From: a virus | Reading direction: 5' to 3' (one strand) | Length of the DNA: 24,067 nucleotides | IMG/VR virus record: IMGVR_UViG_3300022752_000390 | Coordinates: 1 to 24,067 of that record | In this document: positions 14,607 through 20,834 of the stretch, piece by piece | Layout: every line of letters starts with the position of its first letter | Position numbering within the stretch: the stretch's first letter is position 1 | Notes under the pieces: generated by a model | What the model saw: only the letters and a program-made list of their open reading frames with translations | Database searches by the model: none | What the model was told of the DNA's origin: nothing | Position numbers and translations under genes: made by a program

Positions 14607-14837
14607 ATGGATGCTGGACTTGCGACAGTTCTTGCAGCAGCAGTTGCAACCTTCGGCGCAATCATCATCACAATTATCCAACTCAAAGGCTTCCGCCAAG
14701 AAAACCGAGACGACCACGCAGTAGTTCAAAAACGTTTAGACAACCTGATCGACATGGTCGGCAAACAAGGCGCACGAATGACAAGTCATCTTGATTGGCA
14801 TCTAGACAAGAAACAGACCGAAAACCCAAAGAAGTGA
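14607..14837 (+). CDS. Small single-pass membrane protein of the lysis cassette (76 aa)
   Basis: Starts at the ATG at 14607, 1 nt after the endolysin stop. One hydrophobic segment (AGLATVLAAAVATFGAIIIT, residues 3-22) is followed by a charged helix (about 28-60) and a tail rich in Lys/Asp/His (HLDWHLDKK). A single N-terminal membrane helix plus a charged helical domain is the layout of many holin-accessory or spanin-like phage proteins. There is no lipobox cysteine. Likely a lysis-cassette membrane protein; the exact job is unknown. Confidence 0.6.
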   Translation: MDAGLATVLAAAVATFGAIIITIIQLKGFRQENRDDHAVVQKRLDNLIDMVGKQGARMTSHLDWHLDKKQTENPKK

Positions 14838-15088
14838 GCGTCGTACTCGTCACCTGGCATGATGCGCATAGTGGTGCCGAGTCGTGGATCAACATCAAAG
14901 ACCTTGACACTGAACCAGCGGTCGTTGAATCGGTCGGCTTCTTACTGAACGAAGACAACGGTGGCAAACCAAACCATCTCACACTGTTCCAATCACGGAT
15001 GGAAGACTCAGTTGACCATGTTCTACACATCCCAGTCGGCATGGTACAGAAGATAAAAGTATTGATGGAATTAGAAATTATTAGTTGA
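14834..15088 (+). CDS. Small conserved-type phage protein (84 aa)
   Basis: I place the start at the GTG (14834) that overlaps the previous stop (GTGA); the open frame extends upstream to 14795 but those residues fall inside the previous gene. The product begins with a strand (VVLVTWHDAHSGAESWINI), then SVGFLLNEDNGG, a pattern common in small phage proteins in which a strand with W-DA is followed by S-G-L and HLTL. The end is VGMVQKIKVLMELEI. Function not known; it is soluble by composition. It is the last gene before hairpins at 15090 and 15167. Confidence 0.6.
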   Translation: MSVVLVTWHDAHSGAESWINIKDLDTEPAVVESVGFLLNEDNGGKPNHLTLFQSRMEDSVDHVLHIPVGMVQKIKVLMELEIIS

Positions 15089-15089
15089 A

Positions 15090-15107
15090 ACCGCTAAACC
15101 TAGCGGT
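15090..15107 (+). terminator. Hairpin after the lysis cassette
   Basis: Perfect 7-bp stem, ACCGCTA (15090-15096) with TAGCGGT (15101-15107), loop AACC, immediately after the stop at 15088. No T-run follows. It probably ends the lysis operon or protects its 3' end. Confidence 0.5.
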
Positions 15108-15166
15108 CTGACGAGGTCTTCGGCTAAGGTAGTTGAGTGTTCTCCCCACTAGGGTTGATGTAACAC

Positions 15167-15194
15167 CGCAACCAGTCACCTCCTTCTGGTTGCG
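15167..15194 (+). terminator. 9-bp hairpin with anti-Shine-Dalgarno loop
   Basis: CGCAACCAG (15167-15175) pairs with CTGGTTGCG (15186-15194); the 10-nt loop is TCACCTCCTT and TTATTCC follows. A terminator is the simplest reading. The loop equals the 3' end of 16S rRNA (anti-Shine-Dalgarno), so a regulatory role is possible, and TCCTT of the loop can also pair with AAGGA at 15215-15219, the ribosome binding site of the next gene. Apart from the two hairpins I see no gene in the gap 15089-15224. Confidence 0.6.
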
Positions 15195-15224
15195 TTATTC
15201 CTGCACATATACGAAAGGACCACG

Positions 15225-15815
15225 ATGCGCATACTCACCGCAATCATGGCAACACTCGCAAGTTTGACCTACAGTCTCGGAATCGCACAAGCGGTCTCAG
15301 CACCAGCTCACGAGCATCGAGCCGCCGTGCATCTAAACCCGATGTCAGCCGACCGACTCGACCCAATCCCAGCCGATCAGCCGATCGTGTTCAGGCATGG
15401 CGATGTGTCTTGGCTTCCAGCACTCGCACTCAAGGCAGGCTGGACAGCCGACCAGATACCTAAGTTGGCTGAAATAGTGCTACGCGAATCTGGTGGATGT
15501 CCGAACCGCCGTGGTGGCGACATGGTGGATAAGGACTGCAACTTGACTGGCGTGTCCGAATGGAATCACAGGTCAGACACATCCTTGCTTCAGATAAACG
15601 GTCAAAACTTTGACCCGACAAGAAACCCGACCGCACCGATCTGTTTACAGATGAAAATCTGTACACAAGAACCACTATTTGACCCATTAACCAATCTGAA
15701 GGCAGGCAAACTGCTGTTTGACTATTGGGAGAAGGCTGCGGGTAACGGCTGGATCCCGTGGGATCCGTGCAACCGCACAAGGACTTGTAAAGCATCCACC
15801 AAGTCCCTACCGTGA
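15225..15815 (+). CDS. Secreted lysozyme-like transglycosylase
   Basis: 196 aa with AAAGGA ahead of the ATG. Residues 1-26 are a Sec signal peptide (hydrophobic core about 5-22, cleavage near AQA or VSA). The mature part has the features of a soluble lytic transglycosylase/lysozyme-like fold: IVLRESGGC with probable catalytic E88, a loop with paired cysteines (C91, C105), SLLQINGQNF (120-129, the conserved QIN), then C140 and C146, and LFDPLTNLKAGKLLFDYWEK, ending GNGWIPWDPCN with C182. It should cut glycan strands in the host wall. Being exported by the signal, it does not need the holin. With the VanY enzyme, this gives two activities on peptidoglycan. It could alternatively help in entry or surface remodelling. 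Confidence 0.8.
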   Translation: MRILTAIMATLASLTYSLGIAQAVSAPAHEHRAAVHLNPMSADRLDPIPADQPIVFRHGDVSWLPALALKAGWTADQIPKLAEIVLRESGGCPNRRGGDMVDKDCNLTGVSEWNHRSDTSLLQINGQNFDPTRNPTAPICLQMKICTQEPLFDPLTNLKAGKLLFDYWEKAAGNGWIPWDPCNRTRTCKASTKSLP

Positions 15816-15859
15816 TGTACTACAACTGATACTGCTAATCAACTACTAAAGGAGACACA

Positions 15860-16036
15860 ATGAATACTGCACTCAAGATCAAAGTCACGCTCGGCTACAT
15901 CGCGCTCGGATGGTTCATACTGTTCGCCCGACCAAACACCGAAGTTGACATCACGCGACACATCGCCATCTTTGCGTTGATCAACTTCTTTGTCATGGTC
16001 AAAGTTCACTTTTGGTTGCGCGAAGTCACACAATGA
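15860..16036 (+). CDS. Small two-helix membrane protein (58 aa)
   Basis: A strong AAAGGAG 7 nt upstream precedes the ATG at 15860. The product begins MNTALKIKVTLGYIALGWFI and holds two hydrophobic segments (about residues 9-23 and 34-47), separated by RPNTEVDITRH. The end overlaps the WhiB gene (ATGA at 16033). It is the first gene after the secreted hydrolase and probably opens the regulatory module. Unknown function. Confidence 0.65.
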   Translation: MNTALKIKVTLGYIALGWFILFARPNTEVDITRHIAIFALINFFVMVKVHFWLREVTQ

Positions 16037-16407
16037 CCGAATACGGCGTAGTTGATGTCTGGTCAGAATCCAAAAGTGTCTTCGAACTACTCCGACCAAG
16101 TTGGCAGCAGTACGGCACATGTCGAGGCGAAGGCACCGACATCTTCTTCCACGAGCGATACTCTCACGCGGTACGCGAAGCGAAGAAACTTTGCGACATA
16201 TGCGTAGTCCGTGAAAGTTGTCTAGACTTTGCTATCAAGAACGATTGCGTTGGTGTGTGGGGCGGAATGACCACAGTAGAGCGAAGACACAAAATCAGAT
16301 TGATGAGGAGTGCAGGCGAATATGTCCAATCCAAACAGAAGAAAAGGTACGCGCGCAGAATTGTTGGTAGCGAAGTTCCTGAACGCCAACGGCCATCCGA
16401 AGGCTGA
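16033..16407 (+). CDS. WhiB-like transcriptional regulator
   Basis: 124 aa, start ATG overlapping the previous stop. Four cysteines, C30, C54, C57 and C63, give the C-x(23)-C-x2-C-x5-C spacing of WhiB proteins, which bind a [4Fe-4S] cluster, and GVWGG (74-78) is the hallmark turn that contacts the sigma factor region. The basic tail (RRHKIRLMRS...KQKKRYARR) suits DNA or RNA polymerase contact. WhiB proteins are restricted to Actinobacteria and their phages, so this is the best host indicator here. The C-terminal 30 residues overlap the next gene in another frame. Expected role: redirecting host or phage transcription; some phage WhiB proteins inhibit host WhiB2/septation or superinfection. 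Confidence 0.9.
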   Translation: MTEYGVVDVWSESKSVFELLRPSWQQYGTCRGEGTDIFFHERYSHAVREAKKLCDICVVRESCLDFAIKNDCVGVWGGMTTVERRHKIRLMRSAGEYVQSKQKKRYARRIVGSEVPERQRPSEG

Positions 16408-16699
16408 ACGATCTAGAGCAGGCTGGTCGGACGACCGCGGCGATATTGACGGAATCGATGACTTGACAATAGAAGTCAAAGATCAACGCCGACACGACAT
16501 TGGTTGCTGGTTGAAAGAATTAGAAGTAGAGCAGAAAAACCGTGGCACCAATCATGGTGTTTGCGCGGTTAAGAAACTAGGCGCAGTCGAAGTAGATAGT
16601 TGGTACGCGATCATGACAATGAGCGAGTTTGTAAAGTTATGGAACGCCTACAAAAATATTCCAAACAATCCCTCACTTCCGCATACCGACACTGTATAG
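16322..16699 (+). CDS. PD-(D/E)XK nuclease, Holliday-junction-resolvase-like
   Basis: 125 aa from ATG 16322 (a GTG at 16310 is possible). The motif series fits small PD-(D/E)XK resolvases: E13 in a conserved helix (GTRAELLVAKFL), then GDIDGI with D41, and IEVKDQ with E51-x-K53. After this comes a helix (WLKELEVEQ) and a strand-helix block (WYAIMTMSEFVKLW). These enzymes cut branched DNA or process replication intermediates. The gene overlaps the WhiB tail by about 86 nt, an unusually deep overlap. Alternatives: a restriction-like nuclease or archaeal Hjc-type relative. Confidence 0.7.
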   Translation: MSNPNRRKGTRAELLVAKFLNANGHPKAERSRAGWSDDRGDIDGIDDLTIEVKDQRRHDIGCWLKELEVEQKNRGTNHGVCAVKKLGAVEVDSWYAIMTMSEFVKLWNAYKNIPNNPSLPHTDTV

Positions 16700-16739
16700 T
16701 TCAAACTCTTAAGATTCCCACAAACTAAGGAGACTGCAC

Positions 16740-17798
16740 ATGCTAGAAGAAACACGGCAAGAAGCACCAAAAGATCGTTGGGGCAGATACCTTGTCACAA
16801 CACCAGACGGCAAACAGCGCGGATATACACGAGTCACAACCATCGCGAAAACATGCAGCGAAGAAGGTGCGCTTAAACAGTGGGCGAACCGAATGGTCGT
16901 CACCGGTTTAATCAACCGATCAGATCTACTTGCGCAAGCGTCAACAAAACTTGACGACAAATCCGCGTTAAACAAAATATGTGAAGAAGCAATAACTGCT
17001 GGTGGCGGGTCGCATCGTGCGAACCTCGGCACCGCGTTGCACTCAATCACCGAACAAGTTGACCTCGGCAAGAAACCAGCAATACTCCCAGGACTCCAAC
17101 CCGACATCGACGCCTATGTGTCTACTTTGCAGAAGTACGGTGTCCACATCGTGCCCGACTACATCGAGTCAGTCGTGATTCATGACGGCAAAGAATATGC
17201 GGGAACACTTGACCGAATCGTTGAAGTGGACGGCAAACTTTATATCGCCGACCTGAAAACTGGCACCGATCTGTCGTACTCGTGGCGTGAGATCGCAATC
17301 CAGCTCGCCGCATACGCCAACGCCGAACACATCTACAACTACCAGACGCAGGTGCGCACCAGCCTGCCAACAGTCGACAAAAATCGTGGCATCGTCTTCC
17401 ATCTACCAGCAGGCGAAGGACAATGCGAACTGCACTGGGTTGATCTGAACGCAGGACTTGAAGGTCTAGACCTTGCGTTCACAGTTCGTGCCTGGCGTAA
17501 ACGCAACAACTTGACCGAACAATTCGAAGAAGGCAAGATCATCGCGTCAAGCATCGTTGAACGGCAGAACTGGATGATTGAACGCATCAAGCATCTGCCA
17601 GAACCGGCACAGAAGATGTTGCGAGCATTATGGCCGAATGAGGTGCCGAAGATCGCCGAATGTTTCAACGAACACATTGACCTACTCATCAAGATTGTGG
17701 CAATGCTCGAAGCGGAACATGATGTTCAATTCTTTACTAAAGACCCAACGAAGGCACCGAAGCCACGCAAAACTGTAAAGCCGAAGGTAATTAAATGA
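16740..17798 (+). CDS. PD-(D/E)XK exonuclease (RecB/Cas4-like)
   Basis: 352 aa with AAGGAG in front of the ATG. The core carries the RecB/Cas4-type motif set: GTALHSITE (H101), YAGTLDRIVEVDGKLYIADLKTG with D158, D171 and K173, and REIAIQLAAYANAEHIY (Q188, Y192). The Cas4/RecB nucleases use these residues for two-metal DNA cleavage. The N-terminal 90 residues look like a helical domain (TRVTTIAKTCSEEGALKQWA). Phages with this gene are thought to use it as a recombination exonuclease or for DNA processing. Preceded by a 40-bp gap with no obvious terminator. The C-terminus overlaps a zinc-ribbon mini-gene. Confidence 0.82.
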   Translation: MLEETRQEAPKDRWGRYLVTTPDGKQRGYTRVTTIAKTCSEEGALKQWANRMVVTGLINRSDLLAQASTKLDDKSALNKICEEAITAGGGSHRANLGTALHSITEQVDLGKKPAILPGLQPDIDAYVSTLQKYGVHIVPDYIESVVIHDGKEYAGTLDRIVEVDGKLYIADLKTGTDLSYSWREIAIQLAAYANAEHIYNYQTQVRTSLPTVDKNRGIVFHLPAGEGQCELHWVDLNAGLEGLDLAFTVRAWRKRNNLTEQFEEGKIIASSIVERQNWMIERIKHLPEPAQKMLRALWPNEVPKIAECFNEHIDLLIKIVAMLEAEHDVQFFTKDPTKAPKPRKTVKPKVIK

Positions 17799-17953
17799 GG
17801 TCACGCATTGACAAAGAATATGATCCGAACGAGAACCGAGGCGTCAACCCGCATCGCAGATGTGTGTGCGCGAACTGGAACAACGAAGACGGGTCATGCT
17901 CGTATTGCGAATGGGAAGAAGAACACGCGACCGAAGGAGACGAAGATGAGTGA
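17795..17953 (+). CDS. Zinc-ribbon-like mini-protein (52 aa)
   Basis: An ATG inside the previous stop (ATGA) opens a 52-aa frame with C23, C25, C35 and C38, a likely zinc-binding C-x-C...C-x2-C knuckle (HRRCVCAN and DGSCSYCEWE), and a glutamate/aspartate-rich end. The tight coupling to both neighbours and matching codon use make it a real gene. It overlaps the next gene by 8 nt. A small metal-binding adapter for the nuclease or for transcription would be reasonable, but nothing shows its partner. Confidence 0.6.
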   Translation: MRSRIDKEYDPNENRGVNPHRRCVCANWNNEDGSCSYCEWEEEHATEGDEDE

Positions 17954-18140
17954 CATGCGAAAGAAGATGTTGGATCAAGGTCGTGAGATTGTACGGTTGC
18001 AAGATCTGAACGCCGAACTAGAAAAACTGTGTCAGAAGGCAATCAACGAATTGGAGTCAGCGAATCGGGCGATGCAAAACTTGCTCATTGACCTTGCCGA
18101 ACTTGATCTTCAACGCCTTGAAAGGATGCTCAATGACTGA
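17946..18140 (+). CDS. Coiled-coil small protein (64 aa)
   Basis: Starts at ATG 17946 with AAGGAG at 17934-17939. The sequence is a continuous amphipathic helix (REIVRLQDLNAELEKLCQKA, then INELESANRAMQNLLIDLAE), most likely a coiled-coil dimer. It overlaps the next gene by 8 nt. The same type of short helical protein is found at 19183. Function unknown. Confidence 0.6.
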   Translation: MSDMRKKMLDQGREIVRLQDLNAELEKLCQKAINELESANRAMQNLLIDLAELDLQRLERMLND

Positions 18141-18576
18141 CGACTTTGAAGGACGCATCTACACAACTGGAAGCGACCGAACCAGCGCACTACAACTCCA
18201 AGCCGACTTCGACACACTTCGACCTAAGCATCGGGCGATGATCAAGAAGGTTGCAACAGAATGCAACGAATACGGTCAAACAATCTCGTTTGACCAGATG
18301 AAATCTCATCGAAGGTTCTGCATCGGACGCGGTCTCATAGACCTCGCCTTATCAGACAACTTCGACGAAGACCTGATCCGTAGCGTCTGCTATGCGGCGA
18401 CAGGGTACATAATGAAAACAGCAGGCGGAGCGGTAGGACATCTAAACGCCATGGAAGCAGAAGAGTTCAAGAAATACTGCAACCATGTGCGCTATGACGA
18501 AGCCGAAATGAGTTACGAACATGAAACGAATACATTCAACTTAAGATTCCCAAACAACCAGAAAGTAGGTAAGTAA
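18133..18576 (+). CDS. Hypothetical protein next to the ssDNA-binding gene (147 aa)
   Basis: The start at ATG 18133 has AAAGGA upstream; the open frame reaches back to 18088 but that part lies in the previous gene. The product is mixed helical (TLRPKHRAMIKKVATECNEY, SHRRFCIGRGLIDLAL) and acidic at several places. I do not recognise the family. The stop overlaps the next start (TAATG), so it is translated together with the probable ssDNA-binding protein. A replication or recombination accessory role is suggested by position only. Confidence 0.65.
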   Translation: MTDDFEGRIYTTGSDRTSALQLQADFDTLRPKHRAMIKKVATECNEYGQTISFDQMKSHRRFCIGRGLIDLALSDNFDEDLIRSVCYAATGYIMKTAGGAVGHLNAMEAEEFKKYCNHVRYDEAEMSYEHETNTFNLRFPNNQKVGK

Positions 18577-18977
18577 TGTCAGATGAACAAGATCTCCTTG
18601 CAGGAGGCGGACCCAAACTTCCAAGTTTGAAGTTCGAGAAAATCGGTGATATTCACACAGGCATCGTGCTCGATGTCAAGAAACTGGAAGACCGAGATCC
18701 GGCAGGTGTCGCCAAGACATGGCCGAACGGTGATCCACGATTCGTATATGTGATCACACTCAAGACAGAGACTGGTGACGGCGAATGTAACTTGTGGGCG
18801 CGTGGTGCAATGATCACCGCAATCCGTGAGGCAGCAAAGCAAGCATCAGTCACCGAGTTGACCGGCAACAAGATCTCGGTCAAGTATTCGGCTGATGGTG
18901 AGAAGAAGGCTGGATTCAACGCTGCGAAGCTGTTCGCCGCCAAAGTTGAGAAGGTCGCTACAGACGACCGTTGGTAG
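18576..18977 (+). CDS. Probable OB-fold ssDNA-binding protein
   Basis: 133 aa beginning at TAATG. After a Gly/Pro linker (LLAGGGPKLPSLKFEKIGDI) the strands (HTGIVLDVKKLED, FVYVITLKTE, CNLWARG) and the following helix (MITAIREAAKQAS) give the beta-barrel-like order seen in OB-fold DNA-binding proteins of actinophages with the pattern TG-I, KTW-NGDPR, V-TL-T. Aromatic and basic residues suit ssDNA contact. The gene ends at a strong terminator hairpin, so it likely closes a replication/recombination operon. Family assignment is by pattern; a different OB-fold role is possible. Confidence 0.55.
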   Translation: MSDEQDLLAGGGPKLPSLKFEKIGDIHTGIVLDVKKLEDRDPAGVAKTWPNGDPRFVYVITLKTETGDGECNLWARGAMITAIREAAKQASVTELTGNKISVKYSADGEKKAGFNAAKLFAAKVEKVATDDRW

Positions 18978-18987
18978 AAATCTAAGG

Positions 18988-19036
18988 AAATCCGATCCAG
19001 CCGTTTTGGTCCCTCTGTTTTGGCTGGGTCGGGTTT
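18988..19036 (+). terminator. Strong terminator after the ssDNA-binding gene
   Basis: A 15-bp stem (two G-U pairs near the base and in the centre) joins 18988-19002 to 19022-19036 around a 19-nt loop; TTTC follows. The stem is GC-rich and starts 11 nt after the stop at 18977. This is the most convincing factor-independent terminator in the window, and because the stem is flanked by A and T runs it may work in both directions. Confidence 0.82.
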
Positions 19037-19054
19037 CTGACATGAAGGACACAA

Positions 19055-19186
19055 ATGACAAAGAAAGACATCGAGGATGCGATCGCATTCCTAGAAAAGA
19101 TATTCGTAGGACCAGGCAGTCAAGACCGACTGTTTGAAGTAATCAAATCACTTAAAGACGAACTAGCAAGGAGAGCAAAGAAATGA
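19055..19186 (+). CDS. Small helical protein (43 aa)
   Basis: AAGGA lies ahead of the ATG at 19055, which begins 19 nt after the terminator. The 43 residues begin MTKKDIEDAIAFLEKIFVGP and continue with a second helix ending in RRAKK, a two-helix charged protein. It overlaps the next coiled-coil gene by ATGA, which supports translation. Function unknown. Confidence 0.6.
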   Translation: MTKKDIEDAIAFLEKIFVGPGSQDRLFEVIKSLKDELARRAKK

Positions 19187-19407
19187 CCGCAGACATCTAC
19201 GCAATGACGCAAGAAATAAACGAACTGCAAACACGAGTCGCAGAACTATCAGTCGCACTTGAAACAGTCACCGAACAACGCGACTCGAATCGTGACATCT
19301 CAGATTCATTACATCAAGAACTTGAATCCACTAAAGCCAAACTGGCAATCGCCAACTCGGTCGTTGACCGTCTACGACTACACATCCAGCAAGGTGTTGA
19401 ACTATGA
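19183..19407 (+). CDS. Coiled-coil small protein (74 aa)
   Basis: ATGA start inside the previous stop, AAGGAG at 19169-19174. The product is one long charged helix (INELQTRVAELSVALETVTE, ELESTKAKLAIANSVVDRL), typical of a parallel coiled coil. Its stop overlaps the start of the next gene. Probably a structural or adapter subunit; no catalytic features. Confidence 0.6.
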   Translation: MTADIYAMTQEINELQTRVAELSVALETVTEQRDSNRDISDSLHQELESTKAKLAIANSVVDRLRLHIQQGVEL

Positions 19408-19721
19408 AAACTGAATCAGTCGGAGCAGACATACTCCTAGAAGCCCACCTGCTCGTCACAGGCGCACGACAAGACTCGTACGGCAACGTGACCGAGGACT
19501 ACAGCAAAGTCATCGCAATCTTCGAAGGCTTGACCGGTGTGAAGCTCAGTATCGCCGACGCGCTCCTGTTCATGGTGTCAGTGAAACTGGCGCGACTCCG
19601 CACCAACCTGCACAAGAACCGTCTGCACCACGACAGTCTGCTCGACACGCTCGGCTACCTCGGACTACTCAACCAGGCATACAACGATCTACCGTTCCCG
19701 CGGACAGTGGCCGAAAAATGA
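19404..19721 (+). CDS. DUF6378-like phage protein
   Basis: 105 aa, ATGA-coupled. The order ADILLEAHLLVTGARQDSYG, then a short loop, IFEGLTGVKLSIADALLFMV, VKLARL, and SLLDTLGYLGLLNQAY is that of the DUF6378 family, a small helical phage family with the motif 'R-D-YG' near the start and 'D-LGY' near the end. I recall the family from phages but do not know a proven role; a link to nucleotide or DNA metabolism has been suggested only from context. The end overlaps a ribbon-helix-helix gene (ATGA). Confidence 0.6.
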   Translation: MKTESVGADILLEAHLLVTGARQDSYGNVTEDYSKVIAIFEGLTGVKLSIADALLFMVSVKLARLRTNLHKNRLHHDSLLDTLGYLGLLNQAYNDLPFPRTVAEK

Positions 19722-19882
19722 GGACGGTCACAAACTATGTGCGCGGACGAAGTTATGTGTGCGCAGCAATCTCACACGAGTTACGCGACCAGATTGAACT
19801 AGCAGCCGACAAACAAGACGTCACAATCTCGGCGGTCGTCCGAAGTATCTTGGAACAACACTTCGGACTTGACGGCAAATGA
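19718..19882 (+). CDS. Ribbon-helix-helix DNA-binding protein (54 aa)
   Basis: ATGA-coupled to the previous gene. The segment YVCAAISHELRDQIELAADK (13-32) followed by DVTISAVVRSILEQHF (34-49) is the strand-helix-helix order of MetJ/Arc/CopG regulators: an N-terminal beta strand, helix A and helix B. Such proteins dimerise and bind short palindromic operators, so it is a candidate to bind the palindrome at 23506 or similar sites. Small autorepressors of this type are common in phages and plasmids. Confidence 0.65.
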   Translation: MRTVTNYVRGRSYVCAAISHELRDQIELAADKQDVTISAVVRSILEQHFGLDGK

Positions 19883-19965
19883 AAGCCAAACTCTGCTCAT
19901 GTCTTCCTACCCGTTTGCTACCAGTACATCCATACTGTGGAGATAAGCCAGATGACGATGAGTGA
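19879..19965 (+). CDS. Tiny cysteine-containing protein (28 aa)
   Basis: The ATG sits inside the stop of the ribbon-helix-helix gene (ATGA), and the 28 codons run through to the start of the next gene. Cysteines 6, 8 and 20 (CSC and YCGD) look like a half zinc knuckle, and the end is acidic (DKPDDDE). Translation is suggested by the coupling and by the absence of any alternative use of the stretch. It may be a leader peptide for the next gene rather than a stable protein. Confidence 0.35.
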   Translation: MKAKLCSCLPTRLLPVHPYCGDKPDDDE

Positions 19966-20203
19966 AGAAGAACAAACCTTTGATGACCGTCTCAAATACC
20001 TGATCGAGTCGCAATGCGATGTCGACAATGTTTGCACGGCTTACACACTGGTCGCCACCATCCAAAACTTTGTTACCGCCGAAGAAAAGTTTTTCACGAT
20101 ATGCCCGCCTGAGCAAGTTACATCTACTACTATCGGACTTCTCGAATCAGCCTCGGCTGCCGAGAAACTAAGAATAGCGAGACAGTTACTGCAAGACGAA
20201 TGA
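19952..20203 (+). CDS. Hypothetical acidic helical protein (83 aa)
   Basis: I choose ATG 19952 with TGGAG at 19938-19942; a GTG at 19937 would add five residues. The product is acidic at its start (MTMSEEEQTFDDRLKYLIES), with two cysteines (in QCDVDNVC) and helices (YTLVATIQNFVTAEEKFF, AEKLRIARQLLQ). Nothing in the sequence tells its function. It is followed 18 nt later by a gene with an AGGAGG ribosome binding site. Confidence 0.55.
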   Translation: MTMSEEEQTFDDRLKYLIESQCDVDNVCTAYTLVATIQNFVTAEEKFFTICPPEQVTSTTIGLLESASAAEKLRIARQLLQDE

Positions 20204-20221
20204 CCATAGGAGGTCTGCACA

Positions 20222-20518
20222 ATGAATAAAGAAGAACGACAAAAGTTCCAGCAACTACAAAACGAAATCATCCATGAACGCCGTTGCGCTGATGCGTTAG
20301 CAGACGCGCTAATCAATGGTGGCATCGGTCGCCAATTCGAGGCACTGTTGATGCACGAAACATTACGCAACGGAATCCAATACCCAGGAATTGAAGTCGG
20401 ACAACCACGCGCTAAACGCGCACCAAGACGAGGACATCCGAACCAATGGTTCCGAATGCCACCACAAGGTTTCTACTACGAGCCAAAGAAACCAACTGAA
20501 GAAGAAACGGAGGAATGA
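20222..20518 (+). CDS. Hypothetical helical and proline-rich protein (98 aa)
   Basis: Strong AGGAGG leads the ATG with the sequence TCTGCACAATG, which is shared with the start of the gene at 5728. N-terminal helix (NKEERQKFQQLQNEIIHERR), then a second helix, then a basic and aromatic region (RAKRAPRRGHPNQWFRMPP) and an acidic end (EEETEE). The basic region could contact nucleic acid. The stop overlaps the tiny membrane-peptide gene. Unknown function. Confidence 0.55.
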   Translation: MNKEERQKFQQLQNEIIHERRCADALADALINGGIGRQFEALLMHETLRNGIQYPGIEVGQPRAKRAPRRGHPNQWFRMPPQGFYYEPKKPTEEETEE

Positions 20519-20592
20519 TGTTGATCCCTGCACTGATTGCTGTAAACGCAATCAATCTTTATCTAACCATCAAACGAAAACTAAACGCCTAG
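20515..20592 (+). CDS. Very small hydrophobic peptide (25 aa)
   Basis: Starts at the ATG in ATGA overlapping the previous stop, with GGAGG just ahead. The peptide (MMLIPALIAVNAINLYLTIK then RKLNA) has a single hydrophobic core and a basic end, a layout of single-pass membrane micro-proteins. An AGGAGG for the next gene overlaps its stop. Could be a toxin-like or regulatory peptide, or a leader; translation is not proven. Confidence 0.4.
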   Translation: MMLIPALIAVNAINLYLTIKRKLNA

Positions 20593-20600
20593 GAGGCAAC

Positions 20601-20834
20601 ATGAAACAGATATACATCAACACACGATTCGGCACAACACGCATTGACTACGACGAAACAAACACCGACGACATCATCATTGTTGCCAGTGTCGGCACAG
20701 TCATCGAAGCAGTCGTGCGCGAACCGATCGAATGCTCAGGCATCGCACCACAAGACATCGTCACATTCGTCAACGACGCATACGACTTTGAACCAGCGGT
20801 CATCTCGGATCAGTTGACCACATGGAATGATTAG
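20601..20834 (+). CDS. Hypothetical small acidic protein (77 aa)
   Basis: I place the start at ATG 20601, 4 nt after AGGAGG (20591-20596); the open frame upstream is a shadow of the previous genes. The product contains two predicted strands (KQIYINTRFGTTRIDYD and DIIIVASVGTVIEAVV), then an acidic region (DIVTFVNDAYDFEPAVI), so a compact alpha/beta domain is likely. Its stop overlaps the GTG of the next gene. Function unknown. Confidence 0.6.
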   Translation: MKQIYINTRFGTTRIDYDETNTDDIIIVASVGTVIEAVVREPIECSGIAPQDIVTFVNDAYDFEPAVISDQLTTWND

